A stretch of DNA of 64,000 nucleotides from Palauibacter sp965207805 (GTDB lineage Bacteria > Gemmatimonadota > Gemmatimonadetes > Palauibacterales > Palauibacteraceae): positions 1 through 64,000 of the forward strand of contig OZ242312.1 in NCBI GenBank assembly GCA_965207805.1. The letters run 5' to 3'. Position 1 is the stretch's first letter. Each line of letters starts with the position of its first letter. The notes beneath the pieces are model-generated. The model did no database searches. It saw only the letters and a list, made by a program, of their open reading frames with translations, and had not been told where the DNA came from. Position numbers and translations under genes: made by a program. This document shows, piece by piece, positions 35,411 to 44,681 of the stretch.

Positions 35411-35739
35411 GGTCGGTCCTCCCCTTCAGTGGCAATCCACGTAGTCACATCGGGAGAGCGTCGCCTGTCAAGTGACAACTTGCAGCCCGCCAGCGGATGG
35501 ACTGGCGGGCCGCTACTTGACGGGAGAGCGTCGCCCGGTCATCCGAGCAGCGAGTAGATTGGCCCGAGCAAGACCTCGATCGACGGCACCCACATGGCAC
35601 TAGGTATCAACATGAATGTCTCACTCGAACGGCGTGGCTCCGTCGTGGTCGCGGTGCCGCGAGAGCGTCGGCCGGCGTTGACGGCGGCGGAGGTCGAGAA
35701 GACGATCGCTGGCCTCCGATCCGGCGACGAGTCTGCGAG
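35411..35739. repeat. Intergenic stretch with 15-bp direct repeat around a long hairpin
   Basis: CGGGAGAGCGTCGCC occurs at 35451-35465 and 35521-35535. Between the copies lie GTCAAGT (35467) / ACTTGAC (35515) and inside them GCCCGCCAG (35485-35493) / CTGGCGGGC (35502-35510), plus a small palindrome CAAGT-GACA-ACTTG (35469-35482). It could be the operator/promoter of the HigA gene or a tiny inserted element with target duplication. A short plus-strand frame (35594 on) is open but unsupported. Confidence 0.5.
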
Positions 35740-36435
35740 TCAGTTGTCGGCCGCGAGATTCAACGTGTGCACGGTCTCGCCGTCTCGCCGTACCAGCAAT
35801 CCCTGAAATTCCTCTGAAAGGCCCGTCCACGCGTGTCCCGCGGGTGCGGTGCCGAGAAAGACCCTGTCCGGTCCGCTGCCCACCAGAACGCCGTGCGGAC
35901 CATCATCGTCCAGGATCAAGATGAGACCCTCCTGGATGCGATCCGTGTCGAGACCGAGACTGACCCGATAGTTGCCGTCCATAGGCTTCACGCCGTACCC
36001 CATCCGCTCGAACCCATTGGCGTCGTTGATCACCATGCCCGTGCTCGGTGCGATCCGCTGGCCAATGTTCGGATCGGGCACCGGATCCCCGACGACGAGG
36101 CGATCAAACCCCTCCTCGCTGAGGATGAGCATGCCGTTCGTCTCGTGGTTGTAGTCCTGGTAGAAGTCCATGTAGGCGTCGGGGAATCCGGGTCCCCAGA
36201 CCTCCCGCACGCGGGCTTCATCGGTGCGAACGCGGTCGGAGGCCTCCGGGATCGGAGCGCCGATGAGGATTCGTTCCCGCCCGCCCGCGTCCTCGATGAC
36301 CAGCCCTTGGGCTCTGATTACATCGTCCGTAGCCGCCCCGCTTCTGACGAAGAGCACGACCAGCGCGACGGTCATCAACGCGGCGTAGACCTGCAACCAA
36401 CGAATCGAACGTGTGAGTCGTTCGCCATTCGCCAT
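35740..36435 (-). CDS. Membrane-anchored protein of unknown function, tandem copy A
   Basis: 231 residues; ATG 36435 or the adjacent GTG, after AAGGAGG. One TM helix (about 12-30) then an extracytoplasmic domain with LVIEDAGGRERILIGAPIPEA and repeated short motifs G-M-V-I-N-D, G-L-D-T-D, V-L-V-G-S-G-P-D resembling beta-strand repeats. Closely related to the next gene; the pair is a tandem duplication with a period of about 712 bases and roughly 85% identity where I compared it. No family recognised. Confidence 0.65.
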   Translation of the reverse strand: MANGERLTRSIRWLQVYAALMTVALVVLFVRSGAATDDVIRAQGLVIEDAGGRERILIGAPIPEASDRVRTDEARVREVWGPGFPDAYMDFYQDYNHETNGMLILSEEGFDRLVVGDPVPDPNIGQRIAPSTGMVINDANGFERMGYGVKPMDGNYRVSLGLDTDRIQEGLILILDDDGPHGVLVGSGPDRVFLGTAPAGHAWTGLSEEFQGLLVRRDGETVHTLNLAADN

Positions 36436-36451
36436 CACGGAATCCTCCTTG

Positions 36452-37150
36452 TCAGTTGTCAGCCGCGAGATTCAACGCGTGGACGGTCTCGCCGTCTCGC
36501 TGGACCAGCAGTCCTTGAAATTCCTCTTCGAGACCCGTCCACCCGTGTCCCGCGGGCGCGCTGCCAAGAAAGATCCTGTCCGGCCCCGTGCCCACCAGAA
36601 CGCCGTTTAGGCCATCATCTTCCAGGAGCAGGACGAGACCCTCTTCGATACGATCCGTGTCGAGGCCCAAGCCGACGTTGTAGCGCCCGTCCACAGGCGA
36701 CAGGCCGTACCCTGTCCGTTCGAATCCTTCAACGTCATTGATCACCATGCCGGTGGTCGGCGCACTACGCCGGCCGATGTTGGGATCGGGTACCGGATCC
36801 CCGACGACGAGGCGGTCGAATCCGTCCTCGCTGAGGATGAGCATCCCGGTGGTCTCGTGGTCGTAGTCCCGATAGAAGTCCATGTAGGCTTCCGGGAATC
36901 GGGGTCCCCAGACCTCGCGCACCCGGGCTTCATCGGTGCGAACGCGGTCGGCGGCCTCCGGGACCGGGGCACCGATGAGGATTCTCTCGCGTCCGGCCGC
37001 GTCCTCGAGGATCAGCCCGCGGGCTCTGAGCACATCGTCCGAGGAGGCACCCCCCCTGACGAACAGCACGACCAGCGCAACGGTCATCAACGCGGCGTAG
37101 ACCTGGAGGAAGCGAATCGTACGCGTCAATCGTTCGGCACTCGTACCCAT
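36452..37150 (-). CDS. Membrane-anchored protein of unknown function, tandem copy B
   Basis: 232 residues from ATG 37150, preceded by GGGAGGA. Same layout as the downstream copy: TM helix, then LILEDAAGRERILIGAPVPEA and the same G-M-V-I-N-D and G-L-D-T-D motifs, ending with the identical HALNLAADN-type tail. Only 16 bases separate its stop from the copy A start, so the two are co-transcribed. Confidence 0.65.
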   Translation of the reverse strand: MGTSAERLTRTIRFLQVYAALMTVALVVLFVRGGASSDDVLRARGLILEDAAGRERILIGAPVPEAADRVRTDEARVREVWGPRFPEAYMDFYRDYDHETTGMLILSEDGFDRLVVGDPVPDPNIGRRSAPTTGMVINDVEGFERTGYGLSPVDGRYNVGLGLDTDRIEEGLVLLLEDDGLNGVLVGTGPDRIFLGSAPAGHGWTGLEEEFQGLLVQRDGETVHALNLAADN

Positions 37151-37293
37151 GGAGTCCTCCCTCATATGGCCTTGGCCGTCCGGTCCGCCAACACCCGACT
37201 GCGGCGTCTCGAGGGGATCCCGGATTGGCCTCCGCGCTGCTGTCGCGCTTGTGACACGAGAACGTCAGACGAGGGTTGTACGAGCGCCCAGCT

Positions 37294-38124
37294 CTAGGGG
37301 CGCAGCAGCAGGCCTGCGGTCAGGCCCGCTTCGGTTGCCTTCATGCTTGAACGGACGGTGACGACGACGTCCTCGAACTCCGTGGTCCACTCTTCCCTGG
37401 CGTAGACCGAGTAGCTCGCCTCGACTCGGAGGGCGACCCGCTGGCTCAAGGACTTTTCCAGTCCGATCCCGGATTTCCAGACCGTGAAGTCCATGTCGCG
37501 GTCCTCCTGGCCGGACTCGAACTGGGAGGGGTCGCACGGCTCGGTCGTGAAACAACCGTCGAAGTGGGTGGTGAACTGCGTGCCCGCGAAGCGGACTCCG
37601 GCGAGGAGGTGCAGGCTGATGCCCCGTGACTGCAGGCCTCCCGGACTGCCGCCGAGCCGCAGCGTCATCCCGTAGCTCGTTGCCGGATCCAGGTTCCACC
37701 GGTCCGGCCAACTCTCTCCGAGCTGCTTCCGTTCAGGTGAAATCCCCACGCCCGGGAACTGCGCCTCCACGATGCCGCCGCGCGCCTCCACGTCGACGGC
37801 CGCATCCAGGAAGTAGGCCCCGCCGGAGAACGGCATCCGGTACCCGGCGACCAAACCGATTCCGTAGGAGAGCGCGTCCCCGGAGGCCTCGTCTTCGAAG
37901 ATCTGCCCGCGTCGGGGCTCCGGCACCAACGTGTTGGGCGCCGTGTTGTCCACCGATTTCTGCATCGTCGCGCTCAGCTGCCCGAGCGGAAACGCCAGGC
38001 CCAGGTAGAATCCGCCATTCCCCGCATTGCCCTCGTCCGCTTGGCCGGCGAGGCCGTCCGTGGCGACGAAAGCCGCCAACACGAGGCAGCCGAGCAGGCC
38101 TGTGGTCGACACTCTTGGGAACAT
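37294..38124 (-). CDS. Outer-membrane beta-barrel protein
   Basis: 276 residues: signal peptide ending LAGQ, then alternating-hydrophobicity strands (GGFYLGLAFPLGQL, LSYGIGLVAGYRMPF, ISLHLLAGVRFAGTQF, VALRVEASYSVYAREEW) and a last strand AGLTAGLLLRP. Probably a small porin-like or adhesion barrel; ligand unknown. ATG 38124 is favoured by spacing to GGAG over GTG 38130. It starts 20 bases upstream of the repeats at the ahcY 3' end and may be read with ahcY. Confidence 0.65.
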   Translation of the reverse strand: MFPRVSTTGLLGCLVLAAFVATDGLAGQADEGNAGNGGFYLGLAFPLGQLSATMQKSVDNTAPNTLVPEPRRGQIFEDEASGDALSYGIGLVAGYRMPFSGGAYFLDAAVDVEARGGIVEAQFPGVGISPERKQLGESWPDRWNLDPATSYGMTLRLGGSPGGLQSRGISLHLLAGVRFAGTQFTTHFDGCFTTEPCDPSQFESGQEDRDMDFTVWKSGIGLEKSLSQRVALRVEASYSVYAREEWTTEFEDVVVTVRSSMKATEAGLTAGLLLRP

Positions 38125-38143
38125 CCTCACGCTCCGTTCTCTG

Positions 38144-38187
38144 CTGGTAGCGGCAGTGGTCCGGGCTGGTAGCGGTAGTGGTCCGGG

Positions 38188-38209
<22 letters not shown>
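38144..38209 (-). repeat. Three tandem 22-bp repeats at the 3' end of ahcY
   Basis: Units 38188-38209, 38166-38187 and 38144-38165 differ at two or three positions. The first unit encodes the last ahcY codons (PDHYRY stop); the other two repeat this DNA downstream of the stop. 22 is not a multiple of 3, so extra copies lie outside the protein. Confidence 0.85.
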
Positions 38210-39666
<1,457 letters not shown>

Positions 39667-39685
39667 CGTCTATCTCCTTGGGTGT

Positions 39686-40678
39686 TCAGGCAGTCTTTGC
39701 AGTCTTCGTGGTGCAGACGGCTTTCCGGGCGGTGGCCGCGAAGAGCGCCGGCCCCGCCGCCTCGGGCTCGGGAGCGAGCGGAAGGTGACGGTACCCTTCG
39801 AGACCGGCGCTACGCGTCCAGTCGCGCATCTGATCCTCCGTGAAGCCGAGCCACAGGTGCCCCATGGTTTCTCGATACTCCTCTCTGTCGTGCGCGCGCA
39901 TGTCGAGCACGAGGAGCCTCCCGTTCGGGGCCAGGGCCCGGGCCGCCTCCGCCAGCACCCGGCCGGGTTCGACCGTGAAGTGGAGGACGAGCATCAGCAC
40001 GGCCAGGTCGAGTTCCCCGTCCTCGACCGGGAGCGACTCCAGTTCTCCTTCACGGACATCGACGTTGCCGCATTCGCCCAGGCGCACGGCCGCCGCCGCC
40101 AGCATCTCGGGCGACCGGTCGACCGCGACCACCCGCTTCACGAAGGGCGCGACCATGTTGGCGAGCGTCCCCGTGCCCGCGCCGAGATCTCCCACGACCC
40201 ACTCGGGATCGAGCAGGCCGAACAGCGCCACGAACCGGGCGTCGCTTCCGAACAGGTTGTCACGGAGGGTGTCCCATTCCGCTGAGGATTCGGAGAAGAA
40301 GGCTGCGGCCCGATCCCTGCGCTCGGCGAGCACGCTCTGCGCTCTTTCGGCGTCGTCCGCCACCCAGCGAGCGTCCGTGAGTGTTCCGGCCGTGACCTGC
40401 CACAACTCCCGCGCCCCCGGTTCGAGGGCGCCCTCCATGCGGTAGAACCGGGTCTTCCCCTCGTGCCGCCGACGCACCCAGCCGTCATCCGCGAGCACCT
40501 TCAGATGGCGCGAGACGGTGGACTGCGGAAGCTGGAGCACGGAGACCAGTTCCGAGACGGTAAACTCGTTCCGGTCCAGGAGCGTAAGCAGCCGCAGCCG
40601 GTTCTCGTCCCCGAGGGATTCAAGGCGTGAGAGAAGATCCCGAGTCGGCGCGGGCGTGCGAATGGCTGTCGTATCCAT
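39686..40678 (-). CDS. ArsR-type regulator fused to a SAM-dependent methyltransferase (SahR-like)
   Basis: 330 residues. N-terminal winged helix (about 15-100) with LGDENRLRLLTLLDRNEFTVSELVSVLQLPQSTVSRHLKVL, then a class I methyltransferase domain (about 140-300) with VGDLGAGTGTLANMVAPF as motif I and LDLAVLMLVLHF. ArsR-methyltransferase fusions next to ahcY are known as candidates for regulators sensing S-adenosylhomocysteine. A palindrome covers its own start codon, which fits autoregulation of an operon with ahcY. Whether the methyltransferase domain only senses the ligand or is catalytic cannot be told. Confidence 0.85.
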   Translation of the reverse strand: MDTTAIRTPAPTRDLLSRLESLGDENRLRLLTLLDRNEFTVSELVSVLQLPQSTVSRHLKVLADDGWVRRRHEGKTRFYRMEGALEPGARELWQVTAGTLTDARWVADDAERAQSVLAERRDRAAAFFSESSAEWDTLRDNLFGSDARFVALFGLLDPEWVVGDLGAGTGTLANMVAPFVKRVVAVDRSPEMLAAAAVRLGECGNVDVREGELESLPVEDGELDLAVLMLVLHFTVEPGRVLAEAARALAPNGRLLVLDMRAHDREEYRETMGHLWLGFTEDQMRDWTRSAGLEGYRHLPLAPEPEAAGPALFAATARKAVCTTKTAKTA

Positions 40679-40698
40679 AAATCCAAATATATGGATAC
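40671..40698. promoter_or_regulatory. Palindromic operator over the start of the ArsR-methyltransferase gene
   Basis: GTATCCATA (40671-40679) and TATGGATAC (40690-40698) are perfect 9-bp arms with a 10-base AT-rich centre; a second nested pair ATCCA/TGGAT overlaps it. The minus-strand start codon (40676-40678) is inside the left arm. An AT-rich palindrome in GC-rich surroundings is a typical ArsR-family site. Confidence 0.6.
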
Positions 40699-40769
40699 AA
40701 CGATGTCGGCGCCACGCCCGGTCGTCAGCTTGACCCTATCTCGGTACAAGCTAGCTTCACGGTCCACAT

Positions 40770-40843
40770 CGGGGCGTGGCGCAGCCCGGTAGCGCGCCTG
40801 AATGGGGTTCAGGAGGTCGCGAGTTCAAATCTCGCCGCCCCGA
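40770..40843 (+). tRNA. tRNA-Pro (GGG)
   Basis: Acceptor CGGGGCG/CGCCCCG, anticodon stem CCTGA/TCAGG with loop ATGGGGT (anticodon GGG), T loop TTCAAAT, discriminator A. CCA is not encoded. A tyrosine integrase gene starts 290 bases downstream, so its 3' end is a plausible attachment site, but I found no second copy of the tRNA end in the window. Confidence 0.95.
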
Positions 40844-40877
40844 TTTTCGCCAAACCACGAACACGAAGGACTGCTAC

Positions 40878-41036
40878 GTGAAACCTCGGCTCTCCGTCAT
40901 CCTCGCGCTGCTCGCCGTGGGCCTCGCCGCGCGGCTCATTCCATACGTGCTGGCGCAGTTCGGGATGGCGCTCGAGCCCGGCAAGTCGGACGCTTGGAAT
41001 CCCATGATGTCCGGTATCGTTCATAGTAGTTCGTAA
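40878..41036 (+). pseudogene. Short membrane-protein N-terminus, possibly a truncated DUF6580 protein
   Basis: 52 codons from GTG, with GAAGGA upstream: MKPRLSVILALLAVGLAARLIPYVL is a TM helix of the kind that opens DUF6580-type membrane proteins (helix followed by R-L-I/L-P), and GMALEPGKSDAWN would lead into the second helix. The frame then ends in unrelated residues. It may be a chromosomal gene cut by the island, or an independent small membrane protein. Confidence 0.4.
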
Positions 41037-41133
41037 CATCCTGTTTTAGCAACGCTTTAGGTAGGATTAGCCCTACCCCGTCCGTCCAGCAGCGGCCCTT
41101 GCCATCCCGCTCCATCCCGGCTACGATTAGGGG

Positions 41134-42357
41134 ATGGATAATGTGAACAGAAACCCCACGAAACGCCCGCGAGGCAAGCCCCGGGGCCGCCATCCACACA
41201 AGCGGCTCTCGGCCCCCTTCGTGCGCTCCGCTCCGCCCGGTCGGCACTGCGACGGAAACGGACTCTACCTCTACGTCCAGAAGACCGGAACCCGGAGTTG
41301 GATTCAACGCCTCGTCATCCGAGGACGCAAGCGCGAGCTCGGACTCGGGAGCGTCGAACTGGTCTCCCTCGCCGAGGCCCGCGAGCAGGCGCTCGCCAAC
41401 CGGAAGCTCGCCCGTTCGGGCGGCGATCCCTTGGCCGAGAAGCGGCGGCTGGTCGGCATCCCCACCTTCGCCGAGGCCTCGAAGCTCGTCGTCGAGCAGA
41501 AGCGGGCCGGGTGGCGGAGCGCGGCCTACGCCAAGGAATGGTTCCGCAACTTGGAGATTCACGCCTTCCCCCGCATCGGGGATGTCGCCGTCTCGGAGGT
41601 CACGAGCGGCGACGTGCTGGAGATCCTCACCCCGATCTGGCACACCATGGGTCCCACGGCCCGGTTCGTCCACATGCGCATCCGGGCGGTCCTGGAGTGG
41701 GCCATCGCCATGGAGTGGAGGACGGACAACCCCTGCGACCGGATCCTTCACCTGCTGGGACCGCAGCACGATGTCGTCACCCACCACAAGGCCCTGCCTC
41801 ACGGCGAGGTCGCCGCGGCCGTCGCGAAGGTGCGGGCCGGGGATCCGGGAAGGGTGGACACGTTGGCCTTCGAGTTCCTCGTGTTGACGGCGGCGCGGGG
41901 CGCCGAGGTCCGTGGCGCGGTGTGGAGCGAGATGGATGAACGCTCGGGCGTGTGGACGATTCCGGCAACCCGGATGAAGACCGGACGGGAGCAGCGGGTG
42001 CCGCTGTGCGGCCGGGCGCGGGAGATTCTGGAGGCGGCCCGGAAGCTGGAGGGCGGGAAGAGCACGGTCGTGTTCGTGAACGAGCGCGGGAGGGCGCTGG
42101 ACGGGAAGCGGCTGAACCGGCTCTTGAAGAAGCACGGGATCGCGGCGGTGCCGCACGGGTTCCGGTCGTCGTTCCGGGACTGGGCGGCGGAGAAGACGGA
42201 CCATCCCCGGGAGGTGGTCGAGGCGGCGCTGGCGCACGTGGTCAAGAGCAAGGTGGAGGCCGCGTATCGGAGAACGGACCTGTTCGAGCGGCGGCGTCGG
42301 CTCATGGCCGACTGGGAAGCGTATCTCGCGGGCCGGGAAACGGGCACCGGGACCTGA
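41134..42357 (+). CDS. int: Tyrosine recombinase/integrase, P4 type
   Basis: 407 residues. N-terminal DUF4102-like arm-binding region (HCDGNGLYLYVQKTGTRSWIQRL and LGLGSVELVSLAEAREQAL), SAM-like core-binding region, and the catalytic domain with R in TAARGAEVRGAVW, HGFRSSFRDWAAE (H-x-x-R), the second His in LAHVV, and the nucleophile Tyr in AAYRRTDLFERRR. P4-type integrases usually act at tRNA genes, matching the tRNA-Pro on its left. Confidence 0.93.
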   Translation: MDNVNRNPTKRPRGKPRGRHPHKRLSAPFVRSAPPGRHCDGNGLYLYVQKTGTRSWIQRLVIRGRKRELGLGSVELVSLAEAREQALANRKLARSGGDPLAEKRRLVGIPTFAEASKLVVEQKRAGWRSAAYAKEWFRNLEIHAFPRIGDVAVSEVTSGDVLEILTPIWHTMGPTARFVHMRIRAVLEWAIAMEWRTDNPCDRILHLLGPQHDVVTHHKALPHGEVAAAVAKVRAGDPGRVDTLAFEFLVLTAARGAEVRGAVWSEMDERSGVWTIPATRMKTGREQRVPLCGRAREILEAARKLEGGKSTVVFVNERGRALDGKRLNRLLKKHGIAAVPHGFRSSFRDWAAEKTDHPREVVEAALAHVVKSKVEAAYRRTDLFERRRRLMADWEAYLAGRETGTGT

Positions 42358-42788
42358 CGCCCCGCCGACGGGCTCAGCGGCCGTTTCGGGGGGTTCCAGA
42401 GGCATTTCGGATGATCTGCGGGCCGCAGGATCGCCGGAGAGCGACGATCTCAGGTCTCCGAGGGGTATAGGTCGGGTGGGGAGCGGGGCTCGGCAGAGCG
42501 CGCCACCGCCGCCCTCATCATCGGCGAGACGGACGACGACGAAGCGGTGGAGCTTGCCCGCGATGGCTCGTGGGGAGTTGTTCCGGGCGGTGCCCGGAGG
42601 GGCTGTTCGGCGGCTCCGCTGGGCTGGCTTGGACCACGCTAAGGTGGTCAAGCCAGCACACGCCGTGTTGAACACGGCGGGCTGGCAAGGGGGCGTTCCG
42701 GCCCCCTTAGACCCCCGGACTGTCGCGCCGCTGCCCGGGCAGCGGACGCGCGGGGGCGACGCCCCCGAACCCCGTCGCCGGTGCGCTC
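42358..42788 (+). other. oriT: oriT-like region: five consecutive palindromes upstream of mobC
   Basis: No gene. Hairpins in order: GCTGGCTT...AAGCCAGC (42623-42657, 14 bp with one bulge, 6-base loop); CGCCGTGT/ACACGGCG (42661-42679); AAGGGGGC/GCCCCCTT (42687-42708); a perfect palindrome CCGCTGCCCGGGCAGCGG (42728-42745); CGGGGGC/GCCCCCG (42751-42767). The first arm contains CTGGCTTG, one base from the CTGGCTTA that I recall as the ColE1 nick region. Its place directly before mobC and the relaxase is where oriT usually lies. Confidence 0.5.
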
Positions 42789-43130
42789 ATGGCTGATGAG
42801 CATCGCACCGTGATGGTCGCCGCGCGCGTCACGCCCGCCGAGCACGCCGCCTGGCGGGAGAAGGCGGCCGCGGCGGGCGTGTCGCCGTCCGCGCTGCTTC
42901 GCGAGGCGATGGCGCGAACGCATACGTGGACCGCGGCGGCGCGGTCCGTCGAGCGCGAGCGCACCCGCCAGATCGCGCGCATCGGAAACAACCTGAACCA
43001 GCTTGTTCGCTGGGTGAACACCCACAGGACGGCGGCTGAGGCCGTCTCCGTGATCGCCCACATCGTGTCCTTCGAGCGCTCGCTGCTCCGTGTCGCCCGC
43101 ATCGACGAGGACGGCGACGATGCTCGTTAG
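42789..43130 (+). CDS. mobC: MobC/MbeC-like relaxosome accessory protein
   Basis: 113 residues. An N-terminal ribbon-helix-helix type region (MVAARVTPAEHAAWREKAAAAGVSPSALLREA) and the MobC signature RIGNNLNQLVRWVN. Binds oriT and helps the relaxase open the nick site. Overlaps the relaxase start by 11 bases. Confidence 0.85.
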   Translation: MADEHRTVMVAARVTPAEHAAWREKAAAAGVSPSALLREAMARTHTWTAAARSVERERTRQIARIGNNLNQLVRWVNTHRTAAEAVSVIAHIVSFERSLLRVARIDEDGDDAR

Positions 43131-44523
43131 GTTCCTGTCCCACGGGAAGGGCTCGGCCAAGGCGGCGGCCAAGTACCTCGTCGGGGAGCTGGACGCCGAG
43201 GGACGGGAGCGCGAGGGCGTCGAAGTGTGGCGCGGGAACCCGGACATGGTGGCCGCCGTGGCCGACTCGCTCGACTTCGAGCGCAAGTATACGTCAGCGG
43301 TGATCGCGTGGGCACCGGAGGACCGGCCCACCGAAGAACAGATCGAAGCCGTCCTCGACGAGTTCGAGAAGACGGCGTGGGCGGGACTGGAGCCCGACCG
43401 CTACTCGTGGACGGCGGTCCTGCACCGCGAGACCGGCGGCGGCGTCCACGCGCACATCCTCGCAGCGCAGTGCGACCTCCAGACGGGCCGCAGCTTGAAC
43501 ATCGCGCCCCCCGGCTGGGAGAAGACCTTCGCCCCGCTTCGCGACGCCTTCAACCACGAGCACGGCTGGAGCCGCCCGGACGACCCGGCGCGCGCGAGGG
43601 CGCACCGACCGGGCCACGTGGCCTACATCGAGGCGTCGAAACTGCGGGCCGGGCTCGAACACGAAGCGGATCCGCGCACTCTGATCCGCGACTACCTCGT
43701 GCAGCGCGTCGAGCACGGCGCGGTCAAGGACCGAGCCGAAGTGGTCTCCGCGCTGGAGGACGTTGGCCTCGACGTGACCCGCCAAGGGAGGGACTACATC
43801 ACCGCCCGCGATCCCGACAGCGGGAAGCGGTGGCGGCTGAAGGGAGAACTGTATGAACGAGACTTCGAGCCCGGGCGACTTGACGTCCCGGCTGAGGAGC
43901 AGGCTGGAGGCCGACCGGCGACGGATCGAGGACGAAGCCGCGCGCGAGCTCGCGCGGCTCGGCGAGAACTTGAGCGCCGTCGCAAGCGGCGCGCTGCGTT
44001 CCATCGAGGCCGATACGGCCGAGGCGACCGGGAAGATGCGCGAGTTGCTGATGAGGGCTTGGCTCCGGCCGCTGGTGGTCGGCATGAGCCTCTTCCTGGG
44101 TATCTGCTTCGGAAGCTTGGGGACGATGCATTGGCTGTCGAGGATCATCCACGACCGGATCGAGACCTTGGACGAGCTGGACACGCGGACCGGGTGGGCG
44201 CGCGCGATGCTGGCCGAGATCGAGGAGACGACCTGGGGCGTCGAGTTGCTGGAGAGCAGCGGGGACCGGTACGTGTCGCTGCCCGCCGGGACGACCGTCC
44301 GTCCGGCCTTCACCATGAAGGGGCGGCCCTACTTGAAGCTGTCGAGAGAGTGAGGAGGGAACTGCGTGACCGATTTGGAACGGCGGCTGACGGGCGGATC
44401 GGCAGAGGTCCGAATCACGGCAGGAAATCGGCTAACTACTTACAGGGCTGCACGATCTGCGTTTCCTGCGGTTGGACTGGATCCTGCTGGACCGTGGCGC
44501 GAAAGCGAGAAAAACGGGTCTGA
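43120..44523 (+). CDS. mobA: Relaxase, MOBP/HEN (MbeA-like) type
   Basis: 467 codons from ATG 43120. The relaxase domain (first about 200 residues) has LVRFLSHGKGSAKAAAKYL and the metal-binding block HRETGGGVHAHILAAQ...LNIAPPGW, which corresponds to the HEN-type motif of ColE1 MbeA; no clear three-His motif of other relaxases is seen. From about residue 250 on the composition becomes Arg/Asp/Gly-rich because a second gene (43853-44353) is encoded in another frame. The downstream stretch to the methyltransferase (44524-44681) holds no gene. Confidence 0.8.
   Translation: MLVRFLSHGKGSAKAAAKYLVGELDAEGREREGVEVWRGNPDMVAAVADSLDFERKYTSAVIAWAPEDRPTEEQIEAVLDEFEKTAWAGLEPDRYSWTAVLHRETGGGVHAHILAAQCDLQTGRSLNIAPPGWEKTFAPLRDAFNHEHGWSRPDDPARARAHRPGHVAYIEASKLRAGLEHEADPRTLIRDYLVQRVEHGAVKDRAEVVSALEDVGLDVTRQGRDYITARDPDSGKRWRLKGELYERDFEPGRLDVPAEEQAGGRPATDRGRSRARARAARRELERRRKRRAAFHRGRYGRGDREDARVADEGLAPAAGGRHEPLPGYLLRKLGDDALAVEDHPRPDRDLGRAGHADRVGARDAGRDRGDDLGRRVAGEQRGPVRVAARRDDRPSGLHHEGAALLEAVERVRRELRDRFGTAADGRIGRGPNHGRKSANYLQGCTICVSCGWTGSCWTVARKREKRV
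43853..44353 (+). CDS. mobB: MobB/MbeB-like membrane-associated mobilization protein, overlapping mobA
   Basis: 166 residues. A charged helical N-terminus (SRLRSRLEADRRRIEDEAARELARLGENL), one TM helix (about 72-95, LVVGMSLFLGICFGSLGTMHWL) and a C-terminal domain. Lies wholly inside the relaxase frame, shifted, as mbeB does inside mbeA of ColE1. The normal-looking amino-acid composition is in this frame rather than in the relaxase frame. Possibly links the relaxosome to the membrane. A few residues after its stop (GTG 44366, TDLERRL) recall MbeD but decay at once. Confidence 0.7.
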   Translation: MNETSSPGDLTSRLRSRLEADRRRIEDEAARELARLGENLSAVASGALRSIEADTAEATGKMRELLMRAWLRPLVVGMSLFLGICFGSLGTMHWLSRIIHDRIETLDELDTRTGWARAMLAEIEETTWGVELLESSGDRYVSLPAGTTVRPAFTMKGRPYLKLSRE

Positions 44524-44681
44524 ATGGCGGGACTCCCAAGACGGTCGGATGCCCTTTGGGGGCCGCATCTCCCGGGTAGGTCCGAGGCTCCCTTCAATCA
44601 GCCTGTCCAACAATGTGCCCCCCGTCCCGGTTTCTCGCCGGGGCGTCTCGAATCCCGAACCTCTCCCTTCGCCGGGTTCGG

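Noticed and set aside
35594..35806. Small plus-strand ORF before the tandem paralogues
   Set aside because: No ribosome binding site, runs into the antisense of copy A, and no family resemblance I can defend.
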